Assembly: GCA_039654915.1 (NCBI GenBank)
Contig: CM077594.1
Coordinates: forward strand, 98,222,893-98,286,892
Direction of reading: 5' to 3'
Origin: Aquilaria yunnanensis
Taxonomy: Eukaryota > Streptophyta > Magnoliopsida > Malvales > Thymelaeaceae
DNA: 64,000 nucleotides
Shown: positions 11,583 through 23,796 of the stretch, in pieces
How positions within the stretch are numbered: position 1 is the stretch's first letter
How the letters are laid out: each line of letters opens with the position of its first letter
Notes under the pieces: model-generated
The model's input: only the letters and a program-made list of their open reading frames with translations
What the model was told of the DNA's origin: nothing
Databases searched by the model: none
Position numbers and translations under genes: made by a program

Positions 11583-12890
11583 TAAGCTTGAAATTGGCAT
11601 TTGTGCAAGAACCTCGACTGCCACTGCCTTGTGCAGCTTTGCATGATGGCTATTGTCGTCAATCATTTGGTAGATTTTACTCGTCTTTGAATAGGCAACA
11701 GTAGCCCTGTGGTTTAGGAAACTGATTTCTTCTTATTTGGAAAGAATTAAAATTGAAAACTTTTAAGGTTTTTAGAGCTTGACGTACATTGGTCAACAAT
11801 GATTCTCGGATTGAACAGGTTTCTTCTTCATTGAACACATATTCGATGTCACCGATTTCTAGTTGTTTCTTGGCCGCTTCAGGCTCCTTCCCCAATTCGC
11901 GACATTCAAGCTTCATGCACTTTACGCTGCTGCATTTCTCCAACAGCAAGAAATTGTTAAGATTAGTAGAGAAACGATTTTGCTTGCCTTCTATGTACCG
12001 CCACCGTCTGAGGTCTAGATAATCTTGTTTAATCTGGTATGGCCCACACTTCTCTCAATGTAATCTTGTTTAATCTGGTATCGCCACCATCTGAGATCTA
12101 GGTCGTTAGCCCAGCCTGGGTTTGAATCGAACCAAATTATTTACTGGAACCAGTCGCGACACTTTGGATCTCTTCTTTGGCTAGACCTGGTTGTTGTTCC
12201 TCCGGTTTTGATTCGCCATAATGGGAGCCAAAGTTAATGTGGTCGCTCCGAATGTCGAACCTTCCGGTGGTCGCTGGATGGCCGCTCTCCTCATGATCTG
12301 TTCGTTGATCGACTCTGCCTTTGCCGCTATCTCATCCTCCATTATCCTAACCGTCAGTGGCTGCAGCTATCCTTCTGATACTTGGCTCTGCGCTCTGGAT
12401 CTGAACCAGTGTTATTCGCTTCTCTAAATCTCCTTTTTCCTGGTGTTGTATTTGAATGCTAGTTTACTGGGAACCAAACAGTGGTATAGAAAGGAAGCAG
12501 ACGATCGAGGAAAGGGAAGGGGTGATTATGGTGGATGGGAAAGGCTAGAGTTTAGAATTGGGGATTGTAAAAGTTTGAGAACCAAAGTTGTTATTTTAAA
12601 TTTATGGCAAAATGGTCAAATAAATTCTTGATATTTTTACCTCAGTATATATTACCTATTGTATTTTTTTTTACAGTTAAATTGTCAATTAACGTTACAT
12701 TTTTAGCTGATATAAGCCACTATCGTTACGCTTGTCCAGTTGTATGTCTATGTGGCAAATTTTAATGATGTAGTAATAAATGTGGCTGTCTAATTGACAA
12801 ACTTTTGTACAAAAAAAAAGAAAAACACCTAACTTAACTTCTAAACTTTTGTTCAACACCACAAATCCCCCCATAAACTTTCTTTCTTCA
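11583..12890. other. Unassigned region with two short unidentified frames
   Basis: A - strand frame at 11677-11949 is charged and moderately protein-like (contains ELGKEPEAAKKQLEIGDIEY). A + strand frame at 12221-12427 starts MGAKVNVV and has a hydrophobic middle. Neither resembles a family I know and neither has a supporting splice structure or promoter. They may be remnants of a captured or decayed gene. The rest is AT-rich with no recognised feature. Confidence 0.35.
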
Positions 12891-13091
12891 CTCTTCCACC
12901 ATTGGCTTCCTCATCTCCCTCTCTCTGCCTAGCAGGCCCTCCCATCGACATCCTTCTCAGCCTCATGAGTCTCCAAGCCGCTCTTGTTTCTTGTCATCGG
13001 CATCTGAACCTGCGCTTGAACCTTAAATCTCCGTCCAAATCAATCCAAGAAACCACAAAACTCAATCCAAAAATTGATCCCATACATAATT

Positions 13092-13169
13092 GATCCCAGT
13101 TCAAGGCACCATGGAGGATTTCGCAGACCGAATCGATCCTAGTTCGAGGCTCCATGGAGGATTTCACAG
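13092..13169 (+). repeat. 43-bp imperfect tandem duplication
   Basis: GATCCCAGTTCAAGGCACC and its continuation repeat once at 13135 as GATCCTAGTTCGAGGCTCC, with CATGGAGGATTTC conserved in both copies. The period is 43 bp. A second small repeat, AGGCAAGAGCGAGATC, occurs twice downstream (about 13320-13360). No gene was recognised here. Confidence 0.75.
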
Positions 13170-13726
13170 GGAATTGAAGAAGACAAGTCCAGATTTTGGG
13201 GCTGTTTGCAACGGGTTTAAATCAGCATTTTTGCTTGCCACCATTGTTTCATGAGAACGCCACTGTCGTTTTTGTTGGCCGACCAAAAGCGACAACGAGA
13301 GCAAGGTCGTAACACTAGAGGCAAGAGCGAGATCATGACTCTGGAGGCAAGAGCGAGATCGTCGCTAGAGGCAGAGGAGTTCAGGTAGATGTTTCAACTA
13401 TAATTTCCAGTTTATGGGCCTATATGCATAAATTAAAATAGTTTGGGAATAAGTGTTGTAATTTACCAAAGACTATAGTAATTATGTGGCTTTTTTTCTA
13501 AACAAAACAAAATATTCTTAAGAAAAACATAATATTATATCAGTTAGTTTGTAAGTGGCTAATTTGCCTATTGTTTTAAAACAATAATGTTAAATTTAAC
13601 TCAATCACAAACATGAATATTTGATTTAGCTATAAAAAGATTATAGTGATTGAAATGCACTGAGATGAAAAGATCAATGGGTATTTTACCCTTTTTGCCT
13701 AAATTTTATTTTAATGTTCATTAATA

Positions 13727-14072
13727 CTCTCTAAGTCCCATAATGATTGAAATGTTTCTTTGGATATGGAGATTAAGGTGTTTATGATATATGTTATTCT
13801 TTTCAATTTTACCTATGAAACTAAAATTAATTTTTTTTGAATTTTGTATAGTGAAAATTTAAATAATAATTAAAAAATAAAATAATCTTTTTTGGGTTTT
13901 GTACAGTGAGAGTTTAAATAAAGATTAAAAAAAATTCTTTATTGGGTTTTGTGTAATAAATGAGGGTAATAAGGTAAATTACAAGTTCAAAACTTTTAAA
14001 AAGGAAAATGTTATATTCTTTTTTAGACAGCTAAAAAAATAATGCATTTCATTCTTTTTTGGACGAAGGAAG
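13727..14072. mobile_element. Stowaway-like MITE (Tc1/mariner)
   Basis: The left end is CTCTCTAAGTCCCATAATG and the right end on the - strand is CTTCCTTCGTCCAAAAAAG. Both are variants of the plant CTCCCTCCGTCCC terminus, and both are flanked by the dinucleotide TA (13725-13726 and 14073-14074). The interior is 346 bp, AT-rich and partly self-complementary. It has no coding capacity. The TA duplication and terminus fit Stowaway elements. Confidence 0.75.
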
Positions 14073-14074
14073 TA

Positions 14075-17049
14075 GCTTTCAATATTTTCCACCCGATTGT
14101 ATGGATAAATTGACAAAAAATACCCATTGAAATGCATTAAATGAGTTGATGTAATTTGAAAGAATAAATTTAAAAATTAGATAAGGATACAAAACTAAGT
14201 TAGGACTTGACCAAAATGCTTCTCTTTAGATGGAGAGAATATTGATTTTACCGTAGAAAGGAAGCTAGGCACAAGTGAAAAAGGGCAAAAGAAAATCATG
14301 AATAAACATGTGCCATGTTATGCTATAGTGCGACCCCGACGCAATGGCTACAGAAAACTTCTGCCTTGATTCAATTTCTTTTATTATTTATGAGAAACTC
14401 AGCTGTTCGAGAACGGTGAACAATCGAACGTGAAGAATATGAAAGGAGAATTATTATTATTATTTTTTTTTTGCAAAAAAGGAAACAAGAAGAAGAACAA
14501 CAAAGAAACGGAAGAAAGAAAAGAAAGCGACGTCCATGTTCTCTTATATCGAATTTATATAAATATGTTGATTAAATTAATTTATTAAGGTGAAGAGAGC
14601 AGGAAAAGGCGTAAATTAGTAAAAGCATGGGGGGAAACCCACATGGATGGGTCATGCTCATGCATTTGTCCCTAACTAACAGAAAAGTAAAAGGAGATGC
14701 GATGAGGCCTCATCATGCCTCCATATTCCATACACTACTTTCATGGCTGCCATGACACACTTTCCTGAGTCCAAAATTAAATGCCAAGGATATATAATAT
14801 AATTTGTAAGTTTGAGCGGGATTAGCTCTCTCAACTCCAATCCAAAACATATAGCTAGGAACATGTCCAGCTGCCACCAGGCGAGTGCATATATATATAT
14901 AGTCCCTAAATTTTGATATCAATTACACAGCTATATTTGATCATATGTTCTTATTCATAGCATTTTTTCAACACTAACGGAAAAAATGGTTTTTCAGAAT
15001 ATTTCAAAAGTTAATGTACGGCTATGAAATATTAACTAAACAATTTTAGAAATATTCTAAAAGTTGATTTAATGCAGTATTATAAAAAATAAAAAAGCTG
15101 TAATATGACAGATGATAGATGTGATAACACGATCTGAATTATTAAAAATTTAAAAGTACATCTATCGCTGATGTTTAAACTTGAATGGTCCAAATAAAGT
15201 TATCATGTTTATAATTCATCATATAATTGATACACTAAAAAAATATATGAGGGTTATAGTATATTTTCAAACTTGAAGCTATAAATATTATAATTAGTGC
15301 CCTAAAACAAATGCAATTTCGAATTCACCCTATATATTTTTTCGCAAAGTGATTAAGCTGTATGTTTATTGAAGCTTGATGGCATGATTTTTTACTGTTC
15401 TTCAAGAAGGAAAAAAAGAAAACATGATCGATCGTAAAGCTAGAGTAATCCATATTCAACGTATGTGAGCCTATCTTGAAACGTTAAAACGGTAGATTGA
15501 TTGGGAGCTGGCTTAGCTACGTACATATATATATATATATATAGGCTGGCCGGACGGGACGAAATCGGTTGAGAGAATTGCGTTGCGCCCACGTAGCTCT
15601 CTACACTACAATGCTAGGGTCTTAACTCTTGATTTTAGGGACTCAATAATTAATGGCTGCCTCTGTCATCCTCCCATATATATATGTCCATACTGCTGCA
15701 TGCAAACTCAGTCTACATATATTCAACAACAACTTGATAACCATATGGATGGACCTTTTTTATTTGGAGCTACTCTCTATGTAGGGTTCGCCTTTTCTGC
15801 CTTCTTAATTGTTTTTATTTTTTTTAATCTATAAAATTGTCATTCTAATCTTGCTACATAGTGTAATTTCACTGTTAGTCAATAATGGTATATTGGTCCC
15901 TTGATATAAATATTTAATAACAAATTATTATACACTGCAATATGTATATATGTATGTAGCATAAGCAGATATTGGGCAGGAGGTAGGGTACGTGAGTAAG
16001 TTGGTTGTGAGGTTGTGATCAATTGCATGGCCTGCCTGCCATAGTTGAATTTGATGGCCTTTCGCTATTGCTTTGCTAGTGGCGGAAAATCAGAAATCAC
16101 AACATGCAATTATATGTGTATTGGAGATAGATTGATGGATAATATCCTTTCCCTTCCTAGCTTTTTCATACACGCCCCCGCCCTATCTATTAACCAGTTG
16201 GCATAAATATATCTCTACGATCCATCTGACTCCTCCTGTACAAGCTGATTAGTGGAATCACTTCCCAAGAATCTCGCAACCTTGTCTCTGTACGTACCAG
16301 GCTTGCTTACCTTTTCCCGGCCCCGTTCAATTATCAACCAACCCATCGCCGCAACTTAATTATACTATCAACTTATCATATGCATCCACATTAATTAATT
16401 ATGTCTAGCTAGCTACTTGCACGTTTTTTACCCCCCTACCCAACCTAAAAAAAGAAAAAACATGGCTTTTTACGTTATGCATGTGAAAATTTCGGTCATT
16501 TGTTTCACTATTTAGTCCATGATATATATGAATTAGATGGACGGCCAGCAAATTCAGAATAAGTAGATATGGGGTGGGGGGACTGTCGGGGAGCTGGCCG
16601 GGTGCGGCTTTGCATGCGGACTTGTGCTTTCTCCCACAAATGTCAGAATTTTTGTGTGCCATTTTCCACGTTTTGACACCATCAATTTTAAAAAAGAAAA
16701 AAAAAAGGTGATGATGAGGTCCTTGGACAAAGTTCTCTCTCTGTTTTCTTCCCACGATTTATCTTTCTCTATTGAAGGATGAAATCATTTTGGATCTCTT
16801 GAATCTAAGCTTGTTATAAATTCTTCATGAGTACTTAAATTGGAGACTTCCTATATAAGAATTCAACGGTGAATATACTAGCACTGTACCAACCTCACCG
16901 AGCGCAAGCTAACTAGAAATATGAGTTGAATTGAAAATTTTCGTTATCTTTAAATCAAACATTTTACTTACACTTATAACCATCACCCGTAGCAGTTGAG
17001 TGAGTTTTTTGTTTTTTGGGAAAAAAATCCAGCGTTATCTGATAAAATA
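14075..17049. other. Intergenic, no gene recognised
   Basis: AT-rich DNA with a short (TA)n run near 15524-15542. The frame on the - strand at 16405-16755 has Phe and His runs and reads like chance. No gene or RNA was recognised in this 3-kb stretch. Confidence 0.55.
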
Positions 17050-17235
17050 GAAAGAGCCATTAGGGACGCTTCGTCGAAAGCCCATTATTCAAGCCCAATG
17101 GGCTTTACTGGGCTATAGTGAGAGGTAACTGATTTGCGAGATGAGATGCGATGCGAAACCGGTGCAAGGGCCCATACGTAAAGTACAAATGGGCTCGCTA
17201 CAAAACGACGCCGTGCAGCCCAGTGGCCGGCTTAA
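17050..17235 (+). promoter_or_regulatory. Cluster of Site II-type boxes (promoter-like)
   Basis: Within about 170 bp there are six or more GGCCCA/TGGGCY or AGCCCA elements (AAGCCCATTA, AAGCCCAATGGGCTTTA, ACTGGGCTATA, AAGGGCCCATA, AATGGGCTCG, CAGCCCAGTGG), plus AAAACGACGCCGT. Site II elements are typical of proximal promoters of plant housekeeping, ribosomal and mitochondrial protein genes. The cluster lies just upstream of an open frame on the + strand. Promoter function is inferred. Confidence 0.55.
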
Positions 17236-17262
17236 TTGAACCATGCAACTCCAACTTCTCCG

Positions 17263-17381
17263 ATGATGGCTTCCTTGTCGGCGACGGAGCGGAAAGGAAT
17301 TCTGACAGCTCTCTTCGTAGAAAGATGCGGATACCGATGTCTTTTGGTCTCAGCTCCTCGCGCGTCTCCTGCAAGAAAGGT
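17263..17381 (+). CDS. Possible first exon, unidentified protein
   Basis: An ATG at 17263 (second ATG at 17266) opens MMASLSATERKGILTALFVERCGYRC and continues to a possible splice donor AAG|GTCTCT near 17381. A 7-codon upstream frame (MQLQLLR, stop overlapping the main ATG) starts at 17243. The composition (Ala/Arg/Ser-rich, basic) is compatible with an organelle-targeted N-terminus. No downstream exon could be linked with confidence. A protein-like patch at about 19272-19397 (ATIGSAQEMPESNSLPRASQ, ending HMSAWMAGL and a stop) might be a later exon. The function is unknown; a non-coding transcript is also possible. Confidence 0.3.
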
Positions 17382-20300
17382 CTCTTACTTCCTCTTTTTC
17401 CCTACGTATTTCCATCGCTTGTAATACTTGATTTCCATGCTCTCGACTTGTAAGATGTATCTGAGTTGATTTTACTATTGAATTGCTTAGATTTGCCCAT
17501 TTATGCGCCATGAGTGTAGATGATTTTCTTTAAGCTTCATCAAAGTTTAGTTCATGGAGATGCTGGTTTGAATGTTGAGTTGCCGATTTAATCTGGCTGG
17601 ACATTTGAAAGTAAACTACGAGCTCAATAGCGCTACATTCAGGTGTTCTCATATCCCTTTTCTATCCATTCTTCTATCTATCCTTGGTTGTTTGGACTTT
17701 GGACTGTTTCCGGAGTTATTTTTCATTGCTTCGGATTTGTACTTGTACACGATCTCTTAGGTTATGCTTATACATGATTTCTTACCGGGAATGGGGAAAA
17801 GTAATAAGTATCTTGTATAAAGTGAGCTTCAATCTAATCAATCGAAAAAAAATGAAGTGAGCTCCATTGTTATTACATGTTCATTTGCATGGGTTCTGAA
17901 ACCAGTTAATGCACTTCAGTGGATACATAGCTGGGAGAGGATTCGAGCTTAGGGAATATGATCTCTTCTGTCAACGAATACCCTGTGTAAACAATTCTGG
18001 AATCATAAATTAAATTGTTTTAGAAATCTCTCTCATAAAAAACCATGTAAAAGTAGGAATCTGCATATCTAGTAATGCTGCTGAGTTATTGCTATGAAGC
18101 AATAAGGAGGTAGAGAACTTCACGTCCATTCTTGACTGGACATTGTGTGAATAATTGGTAGCAGTATGATTTTTTTTATGAAGTTGATACTCCTTTTCAA
18201 GTTATTTTTTATGGTATTTGAAAAGATTACATGCAATAGAACACCTTCTCAATGCCCTCATCCATATGGGTGTTTGGTTATAAGGGTTAAGTTTATTCCC
18301 CACATGGGTCATACCTGCCACAAGATAATGGCAGTGGATCTGACTTATAAGATAGAATGGAGTACTGCTCAAGTGAACTACTTACAGAATAAATGCAAAA
18401 AAAAGTAAAAAATGATAAGTGGATATCTTAACTGAGGAGGTCATGTCCACTCTACTGAGGAGGCTCATCTTCAACTATTTTCTGTGTCAGGCACCTGTAT
18501 ATGATATTTCTGGGTTTGTTACAGCAAGCAGTTTCATCATGGGGCTGTAAAGCATAAACTTGTTTAGGCTGTAGCTTCATCTTCTTAGACATATAATTTG
18601 AAGTATTACTTCCTTCAAGAAATCTCAGGACATAGTCTGACATTGCATGAATCACATTCATGAGCTTTAGTGGCTGAGCATTTCTGTTGCATTTCATTTG
18701 GCTGATAAAAATTGCTGATGCAAAAACAGGATAGAGAATTTGGGAAGTCCATAGCAACAAATTTGATTTCATTATGATCATACCTTTTTCTGTTGCTGAC
18801 TCAAAACTTTCAGTATTATTAGAGACACGTGTGACAACTCAAACCCTGGAGCCATAATTACTTCCCAAATTTCCTCCTTTTGGGTCCAGCCAGTTAAGTA
18901 CATTATGATTTTTCTCTCACTTCCGGCTCCTCCCCATGATTTGCAGCATACTAGCCAAGACTGTCTAAGGTCCTGGACATCAATGTCTGACTATACGGAT
19001 TGACTTCTTGTGCTGCAATGATTATTATATTCTCTACACATTCACCACTCATTCAAGTGAGAGTTTCCCAATTACAAATTGTCGCCTTCATTTTTGTGTG
19101 TTTTACTCTTGTTGCTGAAGGCAGATTCGCACGTTTGCTTGAAGAAACTGACCTGTGTTTATGGCTGGGAGTCTGGGACCTAATGTCATGTTGGGGTATC
19201 CATTGACGTTTCTGAAGGCACATTCAGGTGACGACTGCTTGATTTAAGTGTGATGTTTTGTGGCAATGAATTCAACAAGCAACTATTGGTTCTGCTCAAG
19301 AGATGCCAGAGTCGAACTCCCTGCCTCGGGCATCACAGACTTCTAACTCACAGTTGGAGCATGACGCACTTCTCTCTCACATGTCTGCTTGGATGGCTGG
19401 GCTTTGACTCTTCTGTTCTGGTGATTGAATTTTCTTCAGATGGTATTGCTGTCACTGTACTCTGTTGTTGCGCACTGAAGAGGATCATAAAGGAAATCTG
19501 TGTCATTAGGTAAGTGCAGCATATGTTTTATTTTAATCCTGCTGTAAAGTTGTAAGGCTGTTCATGATGTTTCATTTTATGTGATCGTATCATGTGTTGT
19601 AGTAGTAATATTTTCTTCTGTGCAGCGGATCCAGTTTATTTGTTTTTCAGGGATTCTTAGTGAACCAAATAGGAGTTTGCTTGGTTCAGATTTCTGCAAA
19701 ATTTTTGGAAAGGTAGGGGAGAAGAGAGGGCCCCCAAAAGGGTCCATTGTGAAAGAAATTTGTCGGTAGATCTTCCATAAAGGACCTTCAGTGTGTCAAG
19801 ATGGATGACTTTGGCCTGTTAATGATGTCAGAAGGGCCTTATCTTCTGGTAAAGGTCATTGACTCATTCGTATGGAACTTTTCCAATTATATTTCCCATG
19901 CTTATCGGAAATATGATGGTGTCAACCCTAATAATGTTTATGTATTGATCTAGTCAACCGGTGAAATAATTCAAAATTTAAGGCAACTTTTTCATGTTCC
20001 CACCCACCTCGATTAGTTAGGTGGGTGGTCATAGACAATGTCAAGATGTGTTATTTTTTACGCTTGACAACAAGTTGAAGCTTGAAATCAGCTGGGCAGG
20101 CAGAGGCAGCCTGCTTCTGTTGTTTTCTGCTCAAGATTTCACATTTAAGGAACCCAGACAAGCTGCTGCTGATGAAGTCAAACCCTTGGAAGCTCAGAAT
20201 AGTTGTTCGCTGGTCTTTTACTTTCTTCTCCTCATCCTTTAGTGGTCAAATGGATGATCAAAAGCAGAAAGGCAACATTTGTATTCTGGGACAAAAGTTG

Positions 20301-20740
20301 AAATTTTTGCAGAACTTGGTCATGCATAAAACTTATTCTGCATACTCTGTTCCCTATGCCTTCTTGAGGAACCAAGCCCGACGGTTATGAATTTGGGTCT
20401 TGCAGGCCTCTATTTACAGCCCAGAGATTGGCATACTGTATACATTTGGTATATATAAGTTCTAATCGAATTACAACGCAACGTGATTAAGTAGTAATCA
20501 ATGTTTGTTAGAGTATAGCACCATGATAAGGATTTGTTACCAGATTTTGTGACCATTCCATTACAGAATGTACAGAAAATAAAAAAGTACCATAGAGTTG
20601 CTGTTCATTCAGAAGTGAAGGATGTGGGGTACTTTTTCAACTAAAAATATGCATTACAAGCTTCAACCATCGCTAGAAAGTCGCAGTCGTAGTTGTTGCA
20701 TTATTTGTACCATTCTAATTAATATGCGTTTCTTGAGTCC
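17382..20740. other. Possible transcribed region, no gene resolved
   Basis: The region downstream of the promoter-like cluster is less AT-rich than its surroundings and contains several plausible splice sites, for example TTAG|GTAAGTG near 19508. It also has short protein-like patches, but no continuous homology was recognised on either strand. It could be a gene with short exons, an untranslated or non-coding RNA, or a decayed gene. Confidence 0.3.
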
Positions 20741-22570
20741 CACGGATGGCGATTAAAGCCACCTATAGGACACCGAGTCTGATATGCTCTGCTGCATATG
20801 CACCACATTTCCAAGACATTTTATTCCTTTATATTTGGATAAATTTGGTAACCCAAGTCAACACAATGGAGAGAGATAATGATGCGGATTTGTATTTGTT
20901 ATTTGTAATTTTCTTTTTCGTGAATTTCATATAATTGCACCTCGGTTTCAGAGAATCATGGCTTTATTATAATAGGAACTCTCTCTCACACACACACACT
21001 AGTTTTATACAATAGGAACATGGTTTCGTATATCAACATCTGAATTCCATGTAACAAATTTAATACTCTTAATGTACACAATTATACAATGCAATTTCAA
21101 TTGTATGTATGTCTCAATTTCTTACAATAGGTTACATACTTTTAAAATTTTGCAGATTAGAATTCTAGCTTCATACATAAGAATCTCAATCTTGAGTGAG
21201 GAACTATATAATTTCAATTTTTACACTCATACAACAAGCACAGAGTTTTGTACTACATGATACAAAATCAAATATGGAATCAATGTCTGAAAACAAATTA
21301 ACCCATTGGCAAATTCATGTTACAAATTGAATTATCTGAAGAAATCAGCGGAATCCAACCTTAATTTCACAAAACTAGGTGAAGGTAAGGGTGAACAGTG
21401 CAATGAAAACCTTAATTTGACAAACCTAAACAACGGTGAGGGTGAGGGTGAGGGCAAGGGCGAATAACTAGATGGTAACAAAAAAATGTGACAGCGGCGA
21501 ATGACGCAATGACAACTAGTAATAGTGAAAGCTACAATGAGAAAAAAAATTGTGGTTTACGCTATTTCTGTAGTCTGAAGGAGATTTCAGAAAGAGATTG
21601 TGAGGAGAGTGATATTTTTTAAATTTTTTAATGATTTTGTATGAATTATTTGATTACGGGAAGAGGGATTTATGAGAGTCAGGATAATTGTGGTGATATT
21701 TGCAAGCTTTTTTTGTTGAGATTTGTATGAAATTGTAGATTTAAACTTCTCAATCTCTAGTTGTAAAATAAGATTCCACACTTCTATTACAAACTATGAA
21801 TAGGTGAAATTAACAGATATTAAATAATTTATATACACTATATGAATATAGTTTAATCTACATATAAGACAACTGAAACAGTATTTGTAAAAGAGAGAGA
21901 AAGGTGAAAGAAATATTTGATGTAACGGGAGGGAAGATGGGTCGGTTACCTTCTGGGCCAGGGGGCACCTGTTTCTTCCATGCCATCCGTTGGTGCTAGC
22001 GACTGTTGTATTGAGAGGTAGAGAACCTGGGCGTCAGTCAAAGCTTTGTTTGACCCTGTAAAAGCTTTGCTGTTTTTTTATGAGGGGATGGTCCTACTCT
22101 TTTTTTCTTTCCCATGTGTTTTGACCAGTACTTTTAGTCCTCACCAACCGTAACATGCACCAAAGAAACATATATGTACACAATCTTAGTTATTTTTTGT
22201 TTCAAGGCACTAAAATTAAGGATATGTTCACCTTAACTATGTTGTGATTAAATGTAATTCTTCAAAACTGAATTGTAAAAAACAATTTGTGAAAATAAGA
22301 TGCTTGTTTATTAATTGTAACTAGCAAGATAGACGTGTTGATCGTGATCAAACTCCTTATCTTATAATTTTGATGCTAATCCCAATATCTTCATGCTAAA
22401 AACATATAAGATTCTTCTGCTTGAATTACCAATCGTACAATTGATGAGGCCAAGAAGAGAGAACAGATAGGATCATAGGGGACGTATTTTTTTTATTTTT
22501 ATTTTTCCTCCTCACGCGATATCTTCGTTTGTGTAATTAAGGGTAGGTGTACACTACTTCACAAAATTAA
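20741..22570. other. Intergenic, short GGTGAG repeat
   Basis: No gene was recognised. A short hexanucleotide repeat (GGTGAGGGTGAGGGTGAGG) lies at about 21432-21453. The rest is AT-rich. Confidence 0.5.
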
Positions 22571-22913
22571 TACCCAGATTCTTTTAATTTAAGTTAATTA
22601 ACTTTAAAATAATTTAATTTTTATTTTTATATATTGTTTATCTAAAACTAATTTTAATTAAAAATTAATATTATGTAGCTGCAATAATCTATTGAAAATA
22701 TAATTTTTGTAATCTTACTAAATTTTTATGAATTTTTCTAGTTTCAGATATTAAAAAAAATTCATAAAAATTTAATAATATCACAAAAATTTACTTTTAA
22801 ATAGATTATTGTATGTACATAATATTAACTTAAAAATAAAATTAGTTTCAGATAAAGAAAATATAAAAATAAAAATAAGCCAGTTAACTTAAGTTAAAAT
22901 GAATTGGCTTTTA
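22571..22913. mobile_element. Foldback MITE
   Basis: The two halves of this 343-bp segment are inverted copies of each other over nearly their whole length. The left half contains TATCTAAAACTAATTTTA and ATTAATATTATGTAGC, and the right half on the - strand reads TATCTGAAACTAATTTTA and GTTAATATTATGTACA. The loop is near 22735-22745. The sequence is about 80% A+T with no coding capacity. A diverged relative seems to lie at about 35885-36075. The superfamily is unknown because no clear duplication was identified. Confidence 0.75.
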
Positions 22914-22927
22914 CCTGTTTGTTGTCT

Positions 22928-22982
22928 TTTGAGTATTTGAACCTTGAGACCCTTCGAAATTTTAGTGGTAGACACTCAGCTC

Positions 22983-22985
<3 letters not shown>
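22928..22985 (-). other. tRNA-like (SINE-like) box pair
   Basis: The - strand reads GAGCTGAGTGTCTACCAC (A-box-like), then about 25 nt later AGGTTCAAATAC (B-box-like). It lies next to a long (TA)n run. This fits a tRNA-derived SINE remnant but is weak. Confidence 0.3.

Positions 22986-23031
<46 letters not shown>
22986..23031. repeat. (AT)n microsatellite
   Basis: Uninterrupted AT dinucleotide repeat of about 23 units. Confidence 0.95.
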
Positions 23032-23034
<3 letters not shown>

Positions 23035-23504
23035 GTAACAGAGAGAAGCTACCAACCTACAACACATGAATTGAGGTGTGAAATGAATATATACCTTGAG
23101 ATGTAAGCTGTTTTTTTTTTTTAATCTTCTCTAAAAGATTAATAAAAAAAATGAGCTGGTTGGTCCTAGCTATAATGCCGAATTTCGTTTCGTTCACATA
23201 TTTATTAATACTTTTAGTATTTAATATTTGGATATGCAAAATACTAACGGTTCTTTGTCTAAAATTTTGCCAAAAATAGTTATTTTCCTGAAATTTGACA
23301 TGGGTTAATTAATTTGAGCTTCTTATTCTACTTTTTCTAAATATCCATGAGCCACATGTGGCACTTTTTATCAAATGCTTGACCCGCAGGAGTTGAAATA
23401 CCTATTAATTACTTGAGCTTCTTTGCGGGCTCATCAACAATAGCAAATACAGCTCGAATCATCAAGTTATCGTGAGACAACTTGTTTCGTGTTGAAATTA
23501 ATAT

Positions 23505-23796
23505 ATTATTTTTCATTATTCTTTAAAATGATTAGTTGTCCATACTATCAATTTATTAAAATCTTAAACAGTTTAGGAAACCTAAAAGCTAATTTTATAA
23601 ATTTTTGTAAAAATAATTATTTTTATTAACTTTTTTTATGTTTGAAAATTTAAAAATTTATAAAAAATATTTAATTTTTAGAAAAAAAATATTTAAAACT
23701 ATTTTAATTTTCTTAAAGTGTAAGGTTTCAATAAATTGACAATTTAGATAAATAATTTCTTTATGTAAAAATAATGCAAAATAATGTGTTATGTAA
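23505..23796. mobile_element. Second foldback MITE-like inverted repeat
   Basis: The left arm contains CATTATTCTTTAAAATGA and ATCAATTTATTAAAATCTTA. The right arm on the - strand reads GCATTATTTTTACATAAAG and GTCAATTTATTGAAACCTTA. The arms span most of the segment. It is AT-rich and non-coding. Ends are approximate and no target duplication was confirmed. Confidence 0.55.

Noticed and set aside
16405..16755. 116-residue - strand frame
   Set aside because: Contains a Phe run from a poly-A/T tract, mixed low-complexity composition, and no family resemblance or gene context.
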